Shown: positions 51,574-59,639, counted from the first letter of the stretch. The stretch is DNA of 64,000 nucleotides from Algicola sagamiensis DSM 14643 (GCF_000374485.1 NZ_KB894493.1:310001-374000), one strand, 5' to 3'. The notes: generated by a model not told the origin, from the sequence alone. Numbers and translations are program-made.

Positions 51574-52025
51574 GCCAGTGATACCCCTAATTTGATGATA
51601 GGCTCTGCGTAAAAGTCTCCACCCCCTTCATGATGCGCCATTGCTGCAAGGAGTTTTGGCAAGTCTTGTTCAAAGTTCAGCGGCTCCCCTGGGGCTTTCC
51701 CAACACGCTTGGACACTTGGCGAATATACGAGGCTGTATCATTTTCACTCGGCGGCGCCCAGCGCGTCACGATTTGTTCAATCGTATTCAGGCCATACTT
51801 GTTCTTGTAGTTGGTCATCAGCTTTGCGGCTGCTCTGAATCCGTAAGCAGGATTGAGGAACGTTACAAACGCATCGTCCTGTGACACGGGGCTTTGTCCT
51901 TCCCACTGGTCATTGGTTTTACGGATGTTCAGTGGATTGTTGTTTCTTACACTTCTTGGAATGCTTGTCATGATAATTGCTCCTATGAATGCGGCACCTG
52001 CCACAATGATCAATTGGGTTTTCAT
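51570..52025 (-). CDS. Phage peptidoglycan-degrading enzyme with N-terminal signal-anchor
   Basis: 151 residues. Hydrophobic N-terminus (LIIVAGAAFIGAIIM) then NNNPLNIRKTNDQWEG, FVTFLNPAYGFRAAAKLM, INTIEQIV-like and RWAPPSENDTASYIRQVSKR. This pattern is shared by lysozyme-like proteins of many phages; the Glu-rich HHEGGGD near the end is unusual. Likely endolysin or virion muramidase. ATGA overlaps on both sides. Confidence 0.75.
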   Translation of the reverse strand: MKTQLIIVAGAAFIGAIIMTSIPRSVRNNNPLNIRKTNDQWEGQSPVSQDDAFVTFLNPAYGFRAAAKLMTNYKNKYGLNTIEQIVTRWAPPSENDTASYIRQVSKRVGKAPGEPLNFEQDLPKLLAAMAHHEGGGDFYAEPIIKLGVSLA

Positions 52026-52345
52026 GGTTGAATGGCGTGAAGCTGTTCTAGCGTCGGGTTATCACGCTCCGACCAATCACGGACCGCATCAATAAAATGA
52101 TACATCTTTGTTTTTTGTGCACTTGTCCCGACCCGACCAAGCGTCAGTTGTCGCCATACTTCGTAATAGGTGGTGATATAGTCAAAAGCGATCACATTGT
52201 AATAATTATTTTTCGCTTCTTTAATTTGTTCCGTTGAACAACCATAGTCCTGTAATTCCTGCTCTGTACATCCTGCGTAGGTTTGATCCCCAACGGTGAG
52301 CGAGTAGCGTGGCTCTTCGTTAAGTTCTGGTTTCAGTTCGCTCAT
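52022..52345 (-). CDS. Prophage protein, unknown; possible spike accessory
   Basis: 107 residues, ATG after AGGGGTGAGCC. Acidic, soluble, mostly helical in its second half (YYNVIAFDYITTYYEVWRQLTLG). It follows two spike-like genes and precedes the lysin, a place where attachment-fibre chaperones often lie. I do not recognise the family. Confidence 0.6.
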   Translation of the reverse strand: MSELKPELNEEPRYSLTVGDQTYAGCTEQELQDYGCSTEQIKEAKNNYYNVIAFDYITTYYEVWRQLTLGRVGTSAQKTKMYHFIDAVRDWSERDNPTLEQLHAIQP

Positions 52346-52356
52346 GGCTCACCCCT

Positions 52357-53019
52357 TTATAGATTCGAGTTGTTATTTATGTTGGAAAGGACGGCACCAC
52401 CGGCGGCAAATAATCCTCGGGCTGCCGGTGCAATGCTGAATAAGTTCATTTCATTCTCTGCGGTGAACCGTCCACGGTAGGCATTGACGAAACCAAGACC
52501 CCAGTCGATTTTCGCAATGGAAACTGCCTTACTCCCCTTAATGTTCAGTCCTTTAGAAAAAGAGATACTTGTACCGTTGTTCGCCTTAAAGATCCCGGAT
52601 GCAGTGTGTTTCAAGTTCGCAGTGACCGGAACCATAAACGTGAGTTCGCAGCCCCAGCAATCGACAATCACATTTTCTTGTTGTGTCATCCGGTCACCTA
52701 AAATGATCTCGCCTTCACCCATCACATTCACAATATCCCCACGGTTAAAGCGTGCGGTTGCCACATCCGTTTGATGAAATGAGTGATGGCCACTGCCAAG
52801 AATGATATTCATCCGTAACATCAGTTGCTTGTTGCTTTGAGGGGTTTGGCGAATGGATAGCGCACGTCCAACAGTTCGAAATGGGCGTAGCGCCGAACCA
52901 TCCCCGCGTTCGTCGTCACCGTCTCGGCTGACGTGGACTTCGTTAAATGCGGAGGCTCTGATCGCATCCTCAAGGGCTTGGATACGGTTCATATCCGAGC
53001 GGTTTGAAATAAAACTCAT
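52357..53019 (-). CDS. Spike-like protein with beta-helix features
   Basis: 220 residues. The N-terminus has a short helix and then VHVSRDGDDERGDGSALRPFRTVGRAL, the typical opening of pectin-lyase-like right-handed beta-helices in phage tailspikes. The remainder is strand-rich with IVNVMGEGEIILGDR, GIFKANNGTSISFSKG and GLNIKGSKAVSI. Likely a receptor-binding vertex protein. Enzyme activity not evident. It overlaps the preceding gene by 4 bases. Confidence 0.65.
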   Translation of the reverse strand: MSFISNRSDMNRIQALEDAIRASAFNEVHVSRDGDDERGDGSALRPFRTVGRALSIRQTPQSNKQLMLRMNIILGSGHHSFHQTDVATARFNRGDIVNVMGEGEIILGDRMTQQENVIVDCWGCELTFMVPVTANLKHTASGIFKANNGTSISFSKGLNIKGSKAVSIAKIDWGLGFVNAYRGRFTAENEMNLFSIAPAARGLFAAGGAVLSNINNNSNL

Positions 53020-53825
53020 AGTGTTGTTTCTCCAATGTGTAGTTTATCGGTGTCATTGACTGCATACGCCTCAATGGCTGCTGTGGTTGTGAGCACGATT
53101 GATTCTCCGGGTAAAAGCGGAATGCCGTTGTCGATACCACTTCCTACCCAGATTTCTGACTGGTTGATGTGATTGGCCTTTAAAAGAAGTTCCTTCCGCT
53201 TGGTGTTTTGCGGGATACTGATGCGGCCCGTTTTGGTTGGGTGCGCTTTGTACTTCTGCGCAGATGTGACATGGACTTGCCATTGCCCCGATTGGCGAAC
53301 TTGCCAAGCACCTGACTGCTGAACCTTGAACACCCCGGATTGCTCAACCGTAAAGGACTCAGGGAAGTTCGTTACTGCAATGTTCCATTCTCCAAACTGG
53401 CTCACCTGCCAAGAGCCTGTCTGCACGACTTGCCAAGGGGTGTCCTGCTGAACACGCTGCACATCCGCCTGTTGCGGAAAGTTACTGATCTCAACAGGAC
53501 TTAACACATGCATATCCCAACGTCCAAACTGTTTCACTGCTTGCTGTGCGGGCAAGTTAGACACATGCACGGCTTGTCCGTCATTTTGACGTTTAAATTC
53601 ACCATGCCCGACCAATAACACAATCTGTTGTGCTGGGCCGTGGTTATGGAATTCAAGCGCCTTGAACCGCTCAATATTGATTTGGTCGCCCTGTCGCAGC
53701 GTATACGTGTTGTTGTCTGCACGAAGGGTGAATTCATATTGTGCGGATTCCACATGGACAAAATCGCCATCCGTATTCACATGATTGGTGCCATTTTCAG
53801 GCAAATGAATGTTATGTCTCATCAT
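53016..53825 (-). CDS. Spike/shaft-like protein with W-Q-V repeats
   Basis: 269 residues. A beta-rich N-terminal part (1-90), then about residues 128-190 with imperfect eight-residue repeats: TPWQVVQT, GSWQVSQF, GEWNIAVT, GVFKVQQS, GAWQVRQS, GQWQVHVT. A C-terminal beta domain follows (IWVGSGIDNGIPLLPGESIVL, AIEAYAV) of a type found in many phage structural proteins. The regular period suggests a fibrous shaft, probably trimeric. Likely part of the vertex spike, the PM2 P1 position. Confidence 0.65.
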   Translation of the reverse strand: MMRHNIHLPENGTNHVNTDGDFVHVESAQYEFTLRADNNTYTLRQGDQINIERFKALEFHNHGPAQQIVLLVGHGEFKRQNDGQAVHVSNLPAQQAVKQFGRWDMHVLSPVEISNFPQQADVQRVQQDTPWQVVQTGSWQVSQFGEWNIAVTNFPESFTVEQSGVFKVQQSGAWQVRQSGQWQVHVTSAQKYKAHPTKTGRISIPQNTKRKELLLKANHINQSEIWVGSGIDNGIPLLPGESIVLTTTAAIEAYAVNDTDKLHIGETTL

Positions 53826-54520
53826 GACCCCCTGAACATCATGGCCACACCAATCAGCGCTACCGCAGCCATCAATGCATAAGTCATCTTGGCAGCACTT
53901 TCGGCAATAATGGATTGACCACCCGTTTGTGCCGATTTACCCAGAGAAGTGATAGCCGCCATATTGTCGCGGTTGATACGGGTTTGCTCCGATTGCAGAT
54001 TCGACAGATAGCCTGTGGTATCCGTCATCATCTCTCTGGAATTCTCCGCAAACGTGCCATAGGCACCGGATAACTCATCTGTGAGGGTACGAAATACACG
54101 CTCAGAAGTATCCAAAGACTTCCCTGTGATATCAGCCATGTTATCTAGGGCAGAGCCGCCGAGTTCTTCCATGGATGAAATCGCTGATTCAGATAAGTCG
54201 GTATTGCCCTTGATACTATCCCGGGCAATATCAATATTGCCGCCGATAGCGGTCTCACCAAAGCGAAACGCATTCCCGGACATTTCTTCACCGTAACGCA
54301 ATGCATGACGAACCGAGTCACTGACCATATTAAATGAACCACCATCGGTGATATTGATGGTGCCACTGTTGCCAGAATATTCCCCTGTATTGCGATTTCC
54401 TGCGGTGTAGTCCCCGTCATTGGCGATGATCTCACCCGAGTTACCCGCAAATTCACCATCGTTAATGACACGGTTATCATGATGATTGGATGAGCTATTG
54501 CCACCGCCAAATAAACCCAT
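53822..54520 (-). CDS. Prophage virion/membrane protein, Gly/Asn-rich N-terminus
   Basis: 232 residues, ATG after GGAGGAAATAAC. A Gly/Asn-rich N-terminus (GLFGGGNSSSN, NSGTINITDGGSFNMVSDS), a long helical middle (about 85-205), and one C-terminal membrane helix (MTYALMAAVALIGVAMMF). It resembles virion membrane-associated proteins of internal-membrane phages in design only. Confidence 0.65.
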   Translation of the reverse strand: MGLFGGGNSSSNHHDNRVINDGEFAGNSGEIIANDGDYTAGNRNTGEYSGNSGTINITDGGSFNMVSDSVRHALRYGEEMSGNAFRFGETAIGGNIDIARDSIKGNTDLSESAISSMEELGGSALDNMADITGKSLDTSERVFRTLTDELSGAYGTFAENSREMMTDTTGYLSNLQSEQTRINRDNMAAITSLGKSAQTGGQSIIAESAAKMTYALMAAVALIGVAMMFRGS

Positions 54521-54521
54521 G

Positions 54522-54689
54522 TTATTTCCTCCCCATCACAAGAAATGCAACCACCACAGCCGCGCCCAGGGCGGCATAGATTTTCCAGTCCATGCCTGAT
54601 GATTTGTAGTTCCAATCACCTTTCGTCGAAACTTCCCCTTTCGCTGAGCTATTGGAACTGAGTGACGCACCGCCATCCATCCCAATCAT
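54522..54689 (-). CDS. 55-residue single-pass membrane protein
   Basis: Starts MIGMDGGASLSSNSS in an ATGA overlap with the preceding basic peptide and ends in a membrane helix (IYAALGAAVVVAFLVMG) plus RK. Likely virion membrane protein. Confidence 0.65.
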   Translation of the reverse strand: MIGMDGGASLSSNSSAKGEVSTKGDWNYKSSGMDWKIYAALGAAVVVAFLVMGRK

Positions 54690-54775
54690 TTGCGCTTCCT
54701 CCGTCGAACAACCACGATTTGATTCGAGCCTGAAACAATGCGACCCAGTTTGATTTTCTTCGGTCTACGTCTCAT
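54686..54775 (-). CDS. 29-residue highly basic peptide
   Basis: MRRRPKKIKLGRIVSGSNQ followed by a VVVRRRKRK end: 12 or so Arg/Lys in 29 residues. Start overlaps the previous stop (TAATG), and its stop overlaps the next start (ATGA). Probably binds DNA or the inner membrane face in the virion. Confidence 0.6.
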   Translation of the reverse strand: MRRRPKKIKLGRIVSGSNQIVVVRRRKRK

Positions 54776-54909
54776 TAAAACGCCCCCATTTTGTGTGCCA
54801 TGTACGCAGCAATCATCAGCGCCAGCACAATGTTAAAACTTACATTGGTGGTTGAGCCGAGCATAAACCCGCCCAACCCCACCAATGGCAAAAGAAGCAA
54901 AGGCATCAT
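54775..54909 (-). CDS. 44-residue membrane protein with two hydrophobic segments
   Basis: MMPLLLLPLVGLGGFMLGS then VSFNIVLALMIAAYMAH. Starts in a TAATG overlap with the upstream gene, after GAGGGGG. Likely virion membrane protein of the internal-membrane type. Confidence 0.65.
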   Translation of the reverse strand: MMPLLLLPLVGLGGFMLGSTTNVSFNIVLALMIAAYMAHKMGAF

Positions 54910-55196
54910 TACCCCCTCGCAACCAGAACCAGCGCAAGCACGGCTACCACACCGCCACCGATCATCAGCATTTGATTGGTTGTCAACGATATCCCGTCTT
55001 CAATCGGAACGATGGTTGCGCCATCACTGTCTTGGCCTGTCGCTAATCGGGTTTGCGTATCTGGGTTACTCGTGACTTCTGCGCCACGAATACCCAACAA
55101 GGAATCAACACCGTTTGAAAAACCTTCTCTTAGCCCTTCTCCGGCATTTTCTGCCATATCCAGACCGATGTTCTTGATGTCATCAAAGAAGCTCAT
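54909..55196 (-). CDS. 95-residue virion membrane protein candidate
   Basis: Amphipathic N-terminal half (FFDDIKNIGLDMAENAGEG), polar middle, and a C-terminal membrane helix (MLMIGGGVVAVLALVLVARG). It follows the major capsid gene by 8 bases with GGGGG as ribosome site. The position and size recall PM2 P3, a membrane protein contacting the capsid; homology is not shown. Confidence 0.65.
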   Translation of the reverse strand: MSFFDDIKNIGLDMAENAGEGLREGFSNGVDSLLGIRGAEVTSNPDTQTRLATGQDSDGATIVPIEDGISLTTNQMLMIGGGVVAVLALVLVARG

Positions 55197-55204
55197 TTAC
55201 CCCC

Positions 55205-56017
55205 CTAAGCGGTCGGGACATCAGCCACTTGCACCACCTCTTCAAACAGAATGGGGATAGTGTGTGGGATATCAGATGTCGTCACCGTGAATTTCAGTTG
55301 GCTTTCGTAAAAGGTCATAAAGCGGTTATCCAGTGCAAACCCCGTCACAATAGGGTCGAATACGAAAACTTCTTTTTGTGGGATCCGCTTAAAGCGCTTT
55401 TGCATAAATGCATTCTGCTTCGCTGTACATTCAAAGATTTGCAGGTTATCCCGAACAACTTTGATCTCTTCAATCAAGCCAGACTTGAAAAACATCCGTT
55501 TCACAGTGCGGTTGATTGCCCCTTGTGCGTTGTATTCGTTTTCACCTTGGTTCGCGGCCTGCATCGTTCTGGTAATGAACTTCGGCACAAAGATACGCTG
55601 AGGTTGTGCGCCACCCATGTAAGCTAATCCTGAGATTTGTACCGGATCTTGCTGACGCTCAGTCGAAGCATGTCCAGTAATGTGAATATCCAACAGGATG
55701 TTATCCGTCGGCAGTGTCACCAATCCGGTGTAATTCACCCCGTTTTTTGTTTTGGCTGAGATATCCGCAAACGGAATGACATACACGCCCTCTTCCACAA
55801 AATGGTTTTTGTAGCTCTCCAACATGACCAGTTCGTCGCCTGTCAGTTTGTAGATATCCTCGCCATTGAGCGAAACCGTGATATAAAACTCGTTTGGCTT
55901 TAAATTGGTGTGAAGATGGACTTCTTCGTAAGTCGGTCCATTGTGGAGCTTCACGGATGCCTTTTGCCCCCACCCTTGCCCGACAAATGAATCTAGTTTT
56001 TTTGGTGTCTTAAACAT
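55205..56017 (-). CDS. Major capsid protein, PM2 P2-like (predicted double jelly roll)
   Basis: 270 residues, within one of PM2 P2. ATG after AAGGAAATCAC. Two successive beta-rich halves: strands such as EFYITVSLNGEDIYKL, VYVIPFADIS and NILLDIHITG in the first, and RMFFKSGLIEEIKVVR, EVFVFDPIV and QLKFTVTTSDIPHTIPIL in the second, as expected for the double jelly-roll fold. It would form the T=21-like capsid around an internal membrane. Assigned by length, fold pattern and neighbours rather than by alignment. Confidence 0.75.
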   Translation of the reverse strand: MFKTPKKLDSFVGQGWGQKASVKLHNGPTYEEVHLHTNLKPNEFYITVSLNGEDIYKLTGDELVMLESYKNHFVEEGVYVIPFADISAKTKNGVNYTGLVTLPTDNILLDIHITGHASTERQQDPVQISGLAYMGGAQPQRIFVPKFITRTMQAANQGENEYNAQGAINRTVKRMFFKSGLIEEIKVVRDNLQIFECTAKQNAFMQKRFKRIPQKEVFVFDPIVTGFALDNRFMTFYESQLKFTVTTSDIPHTIPILFEEVVQVADVPTA

Positions 56018-56026
56018 GTGATTTCC

Positions 56027-56131
56027 TTAACCGATTGCGTCTTCGACAGCATCAACGTTGTTTGACGCCCAGACGACCAGCACCGCAACCAAGGCCGCAA
56101 TACCAGCCGTTTTAATCATTGTTTTGTTCAT
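56027..56131 (-). CDS. 34-residue membrane peptide
   Basis: Starts MNKTMIKTAG, one membrane helix (IAALVAVLVVWASNN), acidic end DAVEDAIG. Overlaps the preceding small gene by 20 bases in another frame. Similar in size to the smallest PM2 membrane proteins. Confidence 0.6.
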   Translation of the reverse strand: MNKTMIKTAGIAALVAVLVVWASNNVDAVEDAIG

Positions 56132-56237
56132 GAGATGGTTTTCCCGATTTGGTAAATGTTGATTTGATGGCTTTGACAGCCACGAAACCACCGAGGGTGG
56201 CGACCAGTGTGATTAATAGTGTGTGTTGGACTGTCAT
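56112..56237 (-). CDS. 41-residue membrane peptide, first gene of the capsid operon
   Basis: Starts MTVQHTLLITLVATLGG with one membrane helix, then a basic stretch (KAIKSTFTKSGK). ATG is six bases after GAGG. Opens the late operon that runs to 51321. Confidence 0.6.
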   Translation of the reverse strand: MTVQHTLLITLVATLGGFVAVKAIKSTFTKSGKPSHEQNND

Positions 56238-56310
56238 TGTCTCCCTCGTATGGTTCGTTGCTGACGAGGGAAATTGAACAAAACCGTTTCGGCTTCCGTC
56301 AATGGGGGGT

Positions 56311-56342
56311 AAACCTATAGGCTTCTGGAAACCTATAGGTTT
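56311..56342 (-). promoter_or_regulatory. Operator-like repeats upstream of the late operon
   Basis: AAACCTATAGG occurs at 56311-56321 and 56329-56339, 18 bases apart; the second copy extends to the palindrome AAACCTATAGGTTT. They lie about 75 bases upstream of the first late gene, right for control by a phage regulator. Confidence 0.65.
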
Positions 56343-56399
56343 AAATTGAGAGTTTTTTCTTATGAAAAAATTGGTGAATTCATACTTTTTTCAGGCATA

Positions 56400-56422
56400 A
56401 AAAAAGCACCCGGAGGTGCTTT
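56400..56422 (-). terminator. Terminator of the toxin operon
   Basis: AAAGCACC / GGTGCTTT stem with a 4-base loop and a run of seven T on the minus strand. It separates the leftward toxin operon from the late promoter region. Confidence 0.85.
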
Positions 56423-56429
56423 CATTTTA

Positions 56430-56744
56430 TTAATCTTCGTCAAGAACCCAGGGGTCTTCACCATACTTCTCTTTTTCTTTTTTCAAATATTCGCCATCTG
56501 ACTTCGGATAAAGTTCTTCAGACTCAGGCTCAGGCCAATCAATATTCAAGTAGTCTCGGAGTTTTATCGCTTCTATGAAAGCAATGACATCCCAGTCAGG
56601 ATGACTTTTTAACCACTTTTCACCGTCCCACAACATAATGTCATAGAATCCAGCCAAACCTATTTTGTATGCAACAAAGTAAGCGCCCGGTGCACTTGGT
56701 TCACCCTTGTTCCATTCATTAATTTTAATATGACCTTTTTCCAC
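56430..56744 (-). CDS. Prophage cargo protein, unknown (third gene of toxin operon)
   Basis: 104 residues, GTG start directly abutting the toxin stop, with GAGGA upstream. NKGEPSAPGAYFVAYK and DIMLWDGEKWLKSHPD recall small phage proteins that describe a displayed value (DUF551-like layout). The C-terminus is very acidic (GEDPWVLDED). It could be an auxiliary or immunity-type partner of the toxin. Confidence 0.6.
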   Translation of the reverse strand: MEKGHIKINEWNKGEPSAPGAYFVAYKIGLAGFYDIMLWDGEKWLKSHPDWDVIAFIEAIKLRDYLNIDWPEPESEELYPKSDGEYLKKEKEKYGEDPWVLDED

Positions 56745-57215
56745 CTAAAATTTTCCTCTAAAGTCATCAGCAATATCAGCTAACTGCCCTAAAAAAGTAT
56801 GTTTCTTATATAAGGCATGGGCACCTTTATAAACGCCAATAAATAGAAATGCATTTGGATCAGAGTACCCTCTACAGTATACAAGAGCGGTATCGCTTAC
56901 TCTAGACATCATAACTGCTTCAAGGGATGGGTCCTTGGAGCGTTCAATCGTTCTTTTACTTGCCGCCCAACTTCGAGTACAACTGGGTGAATCATCTTTG
57001 ATATGGTGATGCCTTAATCCAGACATAAACACATTTGATGGAAATTCGTAAGGCACGTCTCTGCCTAATAAATCAGGAATTTCTTTTAACTTTTCAGGAT
57101 TTGCTTTTATCACCTGATATTCTTTAAAAGCGTTTGTTAATTCTTTTACTTGCTCTTTTGAAAGGTAATCATATATCTCTCTGCGAACAAAAACTTTAAG
57201 GTCTTCCCTGCGCAT
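56745..57215 (-). CDS. YafO-family toxin candidate
   Basis: 156 residues, ATG after GAGG. It follows the YafO pattern: VFVRREIYDYLSKEQVKELTNAFKEYQ, IPDLLGRDVPYEF, an HHHIKD segment, then ALVYCRGYSDPNAFLFIGVY, and IADIADDFRGKF-like end (LADIADDFRGKF). YafO is a ribosome-dependent mRNA endonuclease toxin. Compared with E. coli YafO (132 residues) it has an insertion around 85-105. It follows a small gene by 3 bases that would be its antitoxin. Confidence 0.7.
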   Translation of the reverse strand: MRREDLKVFVRREIYDYLSKEQVKELTNAFKEYQVIKANPEKLKEIPDLLGRDVPYEFPSNVFMSGLRHHHIKDDSPSCTRSWAASKRTIERSKDPSLEAVMMSRVSDTALVYCRGYSDPNAFLFIGVYKGAHALYKKHTFLGQLADIADDFRGKF

Positions 57216-57218
57216 CGC

Positions 57219-57401
57219 TTAATCCTCAACCTCATAAATTACCATATGATTTGAGTTGTGCTTTGGGTTCATCAATTCTCTTTCCATGCGTATTGCTGCT
57301 ATTTGAATACTTACTGGATCAAGCGTTGATTCTTTTGAGGTTGGGGTTTGCTCTGATTTGGGGGCTTTTTTGACGATTACAGCTTTTGGTTGCCTTGTCA
57401 T
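57219..57401 (-). CDS. Small protein, candidate antitoxin for the YafO-like toxin
   Basis: 60 residues; ATG eight bases after GGAG. Basic, disordered N-terminus (RQPKAVIVKKAPKSEQ) and a helical C-terminal half (DPVSIQIAAIRMERELMNP). No YafN/Phd-type motif is visible, so the antitoxin role rests only on position, 3 bases before the toxin. Confidence 0.5.
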   Translation of the reverse strand: MTRQPKAVIVKKAPKSEQTPTSKESTLDPVSIQIAAIRMERELMNPKHNSNHMVIYEVED

Positions 57402-57598
57402 AGCATTGCTCCATTGTTAATAAATTCCATTACAGATCGTCGCATGTTACCCAGTTGATTTCATATAGGTAAAAAGGATTAACTTTTGAAACGCCAAATG
57501 CACATTGAGGTAATTAAATAGGGTTGCTTGAAACAAGCAAAGAAAAAAACTCTAATTAGGTATGGAATTGGAGTTTGTTTTTTAATTTGGGGGATAGA

Positions 57599-58465
57599 AT
57601 GGCAATTCGACAAGGTTCACCTGATTCAACTTTCTGGAAGTTTCGCACATCCAAAATGGCTATTGATATACTTCACAAAGAAGAACTTTGGTTTGCCAAA
57701 CCAAAGTTTTTTAACGATCCTTTTGACTCAAGTTTGACAATTAATGAAGTACTCTCAGGTATCGCAGGGAGTTCATTAAAATTGAGAGAAAGACTTGGTT
57801 TAACTCAGGAAGATATTAACCAACTAAATAGTGACATTTTGAATCACTTTCAAAACCTGCAAGCCTCCGATAAAAATTATATTTCCGAATTAGAAAATAG
57901 AGCTGTATTTTGCGTTAACCGAAAAATTGAGTTTCAAAGTCCTCCAAAAGTTTATGACCCTATCAATGAGCCATTAATGTGGAGTCACTACGCTGATGAA
58001 CATAGAGGCATCTGCTTGGGATTCAACTTAAAAAATCTATCAAGTCATTGTAAAAATAATCGACCATATTATCCCTATTTTAAAGTGTGGCAAATCTACT
58101 ATGGCTTAGATGGGGTAAAAGGTGCCTATGATCATTTGCTAATAAAAAAATCGAATCAGCTTGATGATGATGCTTATAGGTGGTTTACCGAAAGGGTTTT
58201 TCTTATCAAAGCAAGAAACTGGGAATACGAAGGTGAATATAGATTTATGCTGTTTGATGTTGCAGCTGATAAGCCTGGAAAGTCTGTATCTTTAGCTAAG
58301 GACGACCTAGAGCATGTAGTATTTGGTATTAACACAGAGCCTTCGGATAAAGAGCTTGTTAGAATAATCCTAGATGAAAAAGGTTGGAGCCATGTTTCCT
58401 TATGGAATACTTCAAAAGATCCTAATAATCTATTGTCTCTCGAATTCTCGAAATATAATCCCTAA
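57599..58465 (+). CDS. DUF2971 protein, prophage cargo gene on the opposite strand
   Basis: 288 residues from the ATG at 57599 after GGGGGATAG. DUF2971 marks: FWKFRTSKMAIDILHKEELWFAKPKFFNDPFDSS in the N-terminal half and AVFCVNRK...PLMWSHYADEHRGICLGFN in the middle. The function of the family is not established; members are common in mobile and defence-rich regions. It interrupts a block of leftward phage genes, between the packaging ATPase and the toxin operon, and is more AT-rich than its neighbours. Both facts point to later acquisition. Confidence 0.8.
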   Translation: MAIRQGSPDSTFWKFRTSKMAIDILHKEELWFAKPKFFNDPFDSSLTINEVLSGIAGSSLKLRERLGLTQEDINQLNSDILNHFQNLQASDKNYISELENRAVFCVNRKIEFQSPPKVYDPINEPLMWSHYADEHRGICLGFNLKNLSSHCKNNRPYYPYFKVWQIYYGLDGVKGAYDHLLIKKSNQLDDDAYRWFTERVFLIKARNWEYEGEYRFMLFDVAADKPGKSVSLAKDDLEHVVFGINTEPSDKELVRIILDEKGWSHVSLWNTSKDPNNLLSLEFSKYNP

Positions 58466-58474
58466 ACAGAGGGG

Positions 58475-59143
58475 CTACCCCCCTCTAGTTAATGATATTT
58501 TACCTCTCGAATAATTGCCTATTCCCGGCTTTTTTAAGAAATACTGTAACGGCTGCAAAGCCAAAATATCCTCAATCGTAATATCTGCCTCATCCGCCAT
58601 GCGCTTTGCGTCAGCCCTGCTGTTTTGAATACCAATCCACTTGATAGGGCTTTGTGAAAGGGTTGTTTTGGACATCTCCGTGGTTCGTTGACCAATGCTA
58701 TGTACTATAAACCCAAACTTTCGACCCACTGTCATCAACCAACCGTAAACCCCTTTCTCTTTGCCTATTCCCTCAGTTACTTGGGGTAATTCTTCAATGA
58801 CTACATGTAGGCGCTTGGAATGCTTTCCATCGCCTTGGGTTTTGACGATGTCGCAGAATTTGAGGAAGTTCTCACGGGTTTCTTCAACTGTCAGTGCAAT
58901 TTTAAATCCTTGTTTCGTCTTACGGCCAGCGTGGAGCGCTTGAAAGAACCGTTTGAATGAGGTGTAACGGCGGACCTTACGTCCGCGAAACTCTTCATAG
59001 TCTTGATGGGGGTCCCAAAAAACGACTTGGTCAGTCGCCTTGGGTCCAAGTTTTTTAACCGCTGTTGTTTTTCCGCCTCCAGTTCCAGCAACGTACAACG
59101 TGTGGAGCGCATCAAGCGAGTTGTTGGCATTAATGGGTTGCAT
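58475..59143 (-). CDS. Packaging ATPase, PM2 P9-like
   Basis: 222 residues from the ATG at 59143, ten bases after AGAAGGAG; an in-frame start 8 codons earlier is possible. Walker A GTGGGKTT in HTLYVAGTGGGKTTAVK; Walker B-like LHVVIEELPQ; the P9/A32-specific region is expected near GFIVHSIGQRTTEMSKTT, where the Gln-Arg pair matches the conserved sensor. FtsK-HerA family ATPases of this size package DNA in membrane-containing tailless phages. Confidence 0.82.
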   Translation of the reverse strand: MQPINANNSLDALHTLYVAGTGGGKTTAVKKLGPKATDQVVFWDPHQDYEEFRGRKVRRYTSFKRFFQALHAGRKTKQGFKIALTVEETRENFLKFCDIVKTQGDGKHSKRLHVVIEELPQVTEGIGKEKGVYGWLMTVGRKFGFIVHSIGQRTTEMSKTTLSQSPIKWIGIQNSRADAKRMADEADITIEDILALQPLQYFLKKPGIGNYSRGKISLTRGG

Positions 59144-59639
59144 TGGTTTCCGGCTCCTTCTGATCATCGTTAGCCGCTTCTTGGCGTTGCTCTTCTAACT
59201 TCAATTGCTTTAACTGCTGGTATGATTGAACCGCCAAGGTTGCAGTAAATAACCCTGCACTGATCTCTGCTTGGTACTGCCCCATCGTTGCCATGAGCTG
59301 CGGTCCGTACTTTTTGATCACTGGGCCATAGCTATCGATTGCTTTCTGTTTGACTTCATCAGTCAGCTTGAAATCTGGGTGAGCCATTTGAAGGACTGAT
59401 TCATAGGTATTAATCGCCATAAATGCAAAAGCCTCTGAGCCTTCATCAATGGCTTTTGATTCAGCTTTTTCGGCTTCGTTTGCGGCTTCCTGCTGGCTAA
59501 TTGCCTCTTCTGGGTCGAAGTCTTCCAGGGAGGCAGCAAAAGCGCTTGCCTCCTGATCTCTTTCGGTTTGATTTTCGGTATCGTTTTCGGCTTCTAAACC
59601 GAGTTCGAATGCGGTTTCAGCGGTTTGAGTCATGGTCAT
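59130..59639 (-). CDS. Prophage protein, acidic, unknown
   Basis: 169 residues, ATG after AAGGAG. Acidic low-complexity N-terminus (residues 1-75, Glu/Ala-rich), then a helical part with one mildly hydrophobic segment (AEISAGLFTATLAVQSY). It precedes and overlaps the packaging ATPase by 14 bases. Possibly a virion or packaging accessory. Confidence 0.65.
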   Translation of the reverse strand: MTMTQTAETAFELGLEAENDTENQTERDQEASAFAASLEDFDPEEAISQQEAANEAEKAESKAIDEGSEAFAFMAINTYESVLQMAHPDFKLTDEVKQKAIDSYGPVIKKYGPQLMATMGQYQAEISAGLFTATLAVQSYQQLKQLKLEEQRQEAANDDQKEPETNATH

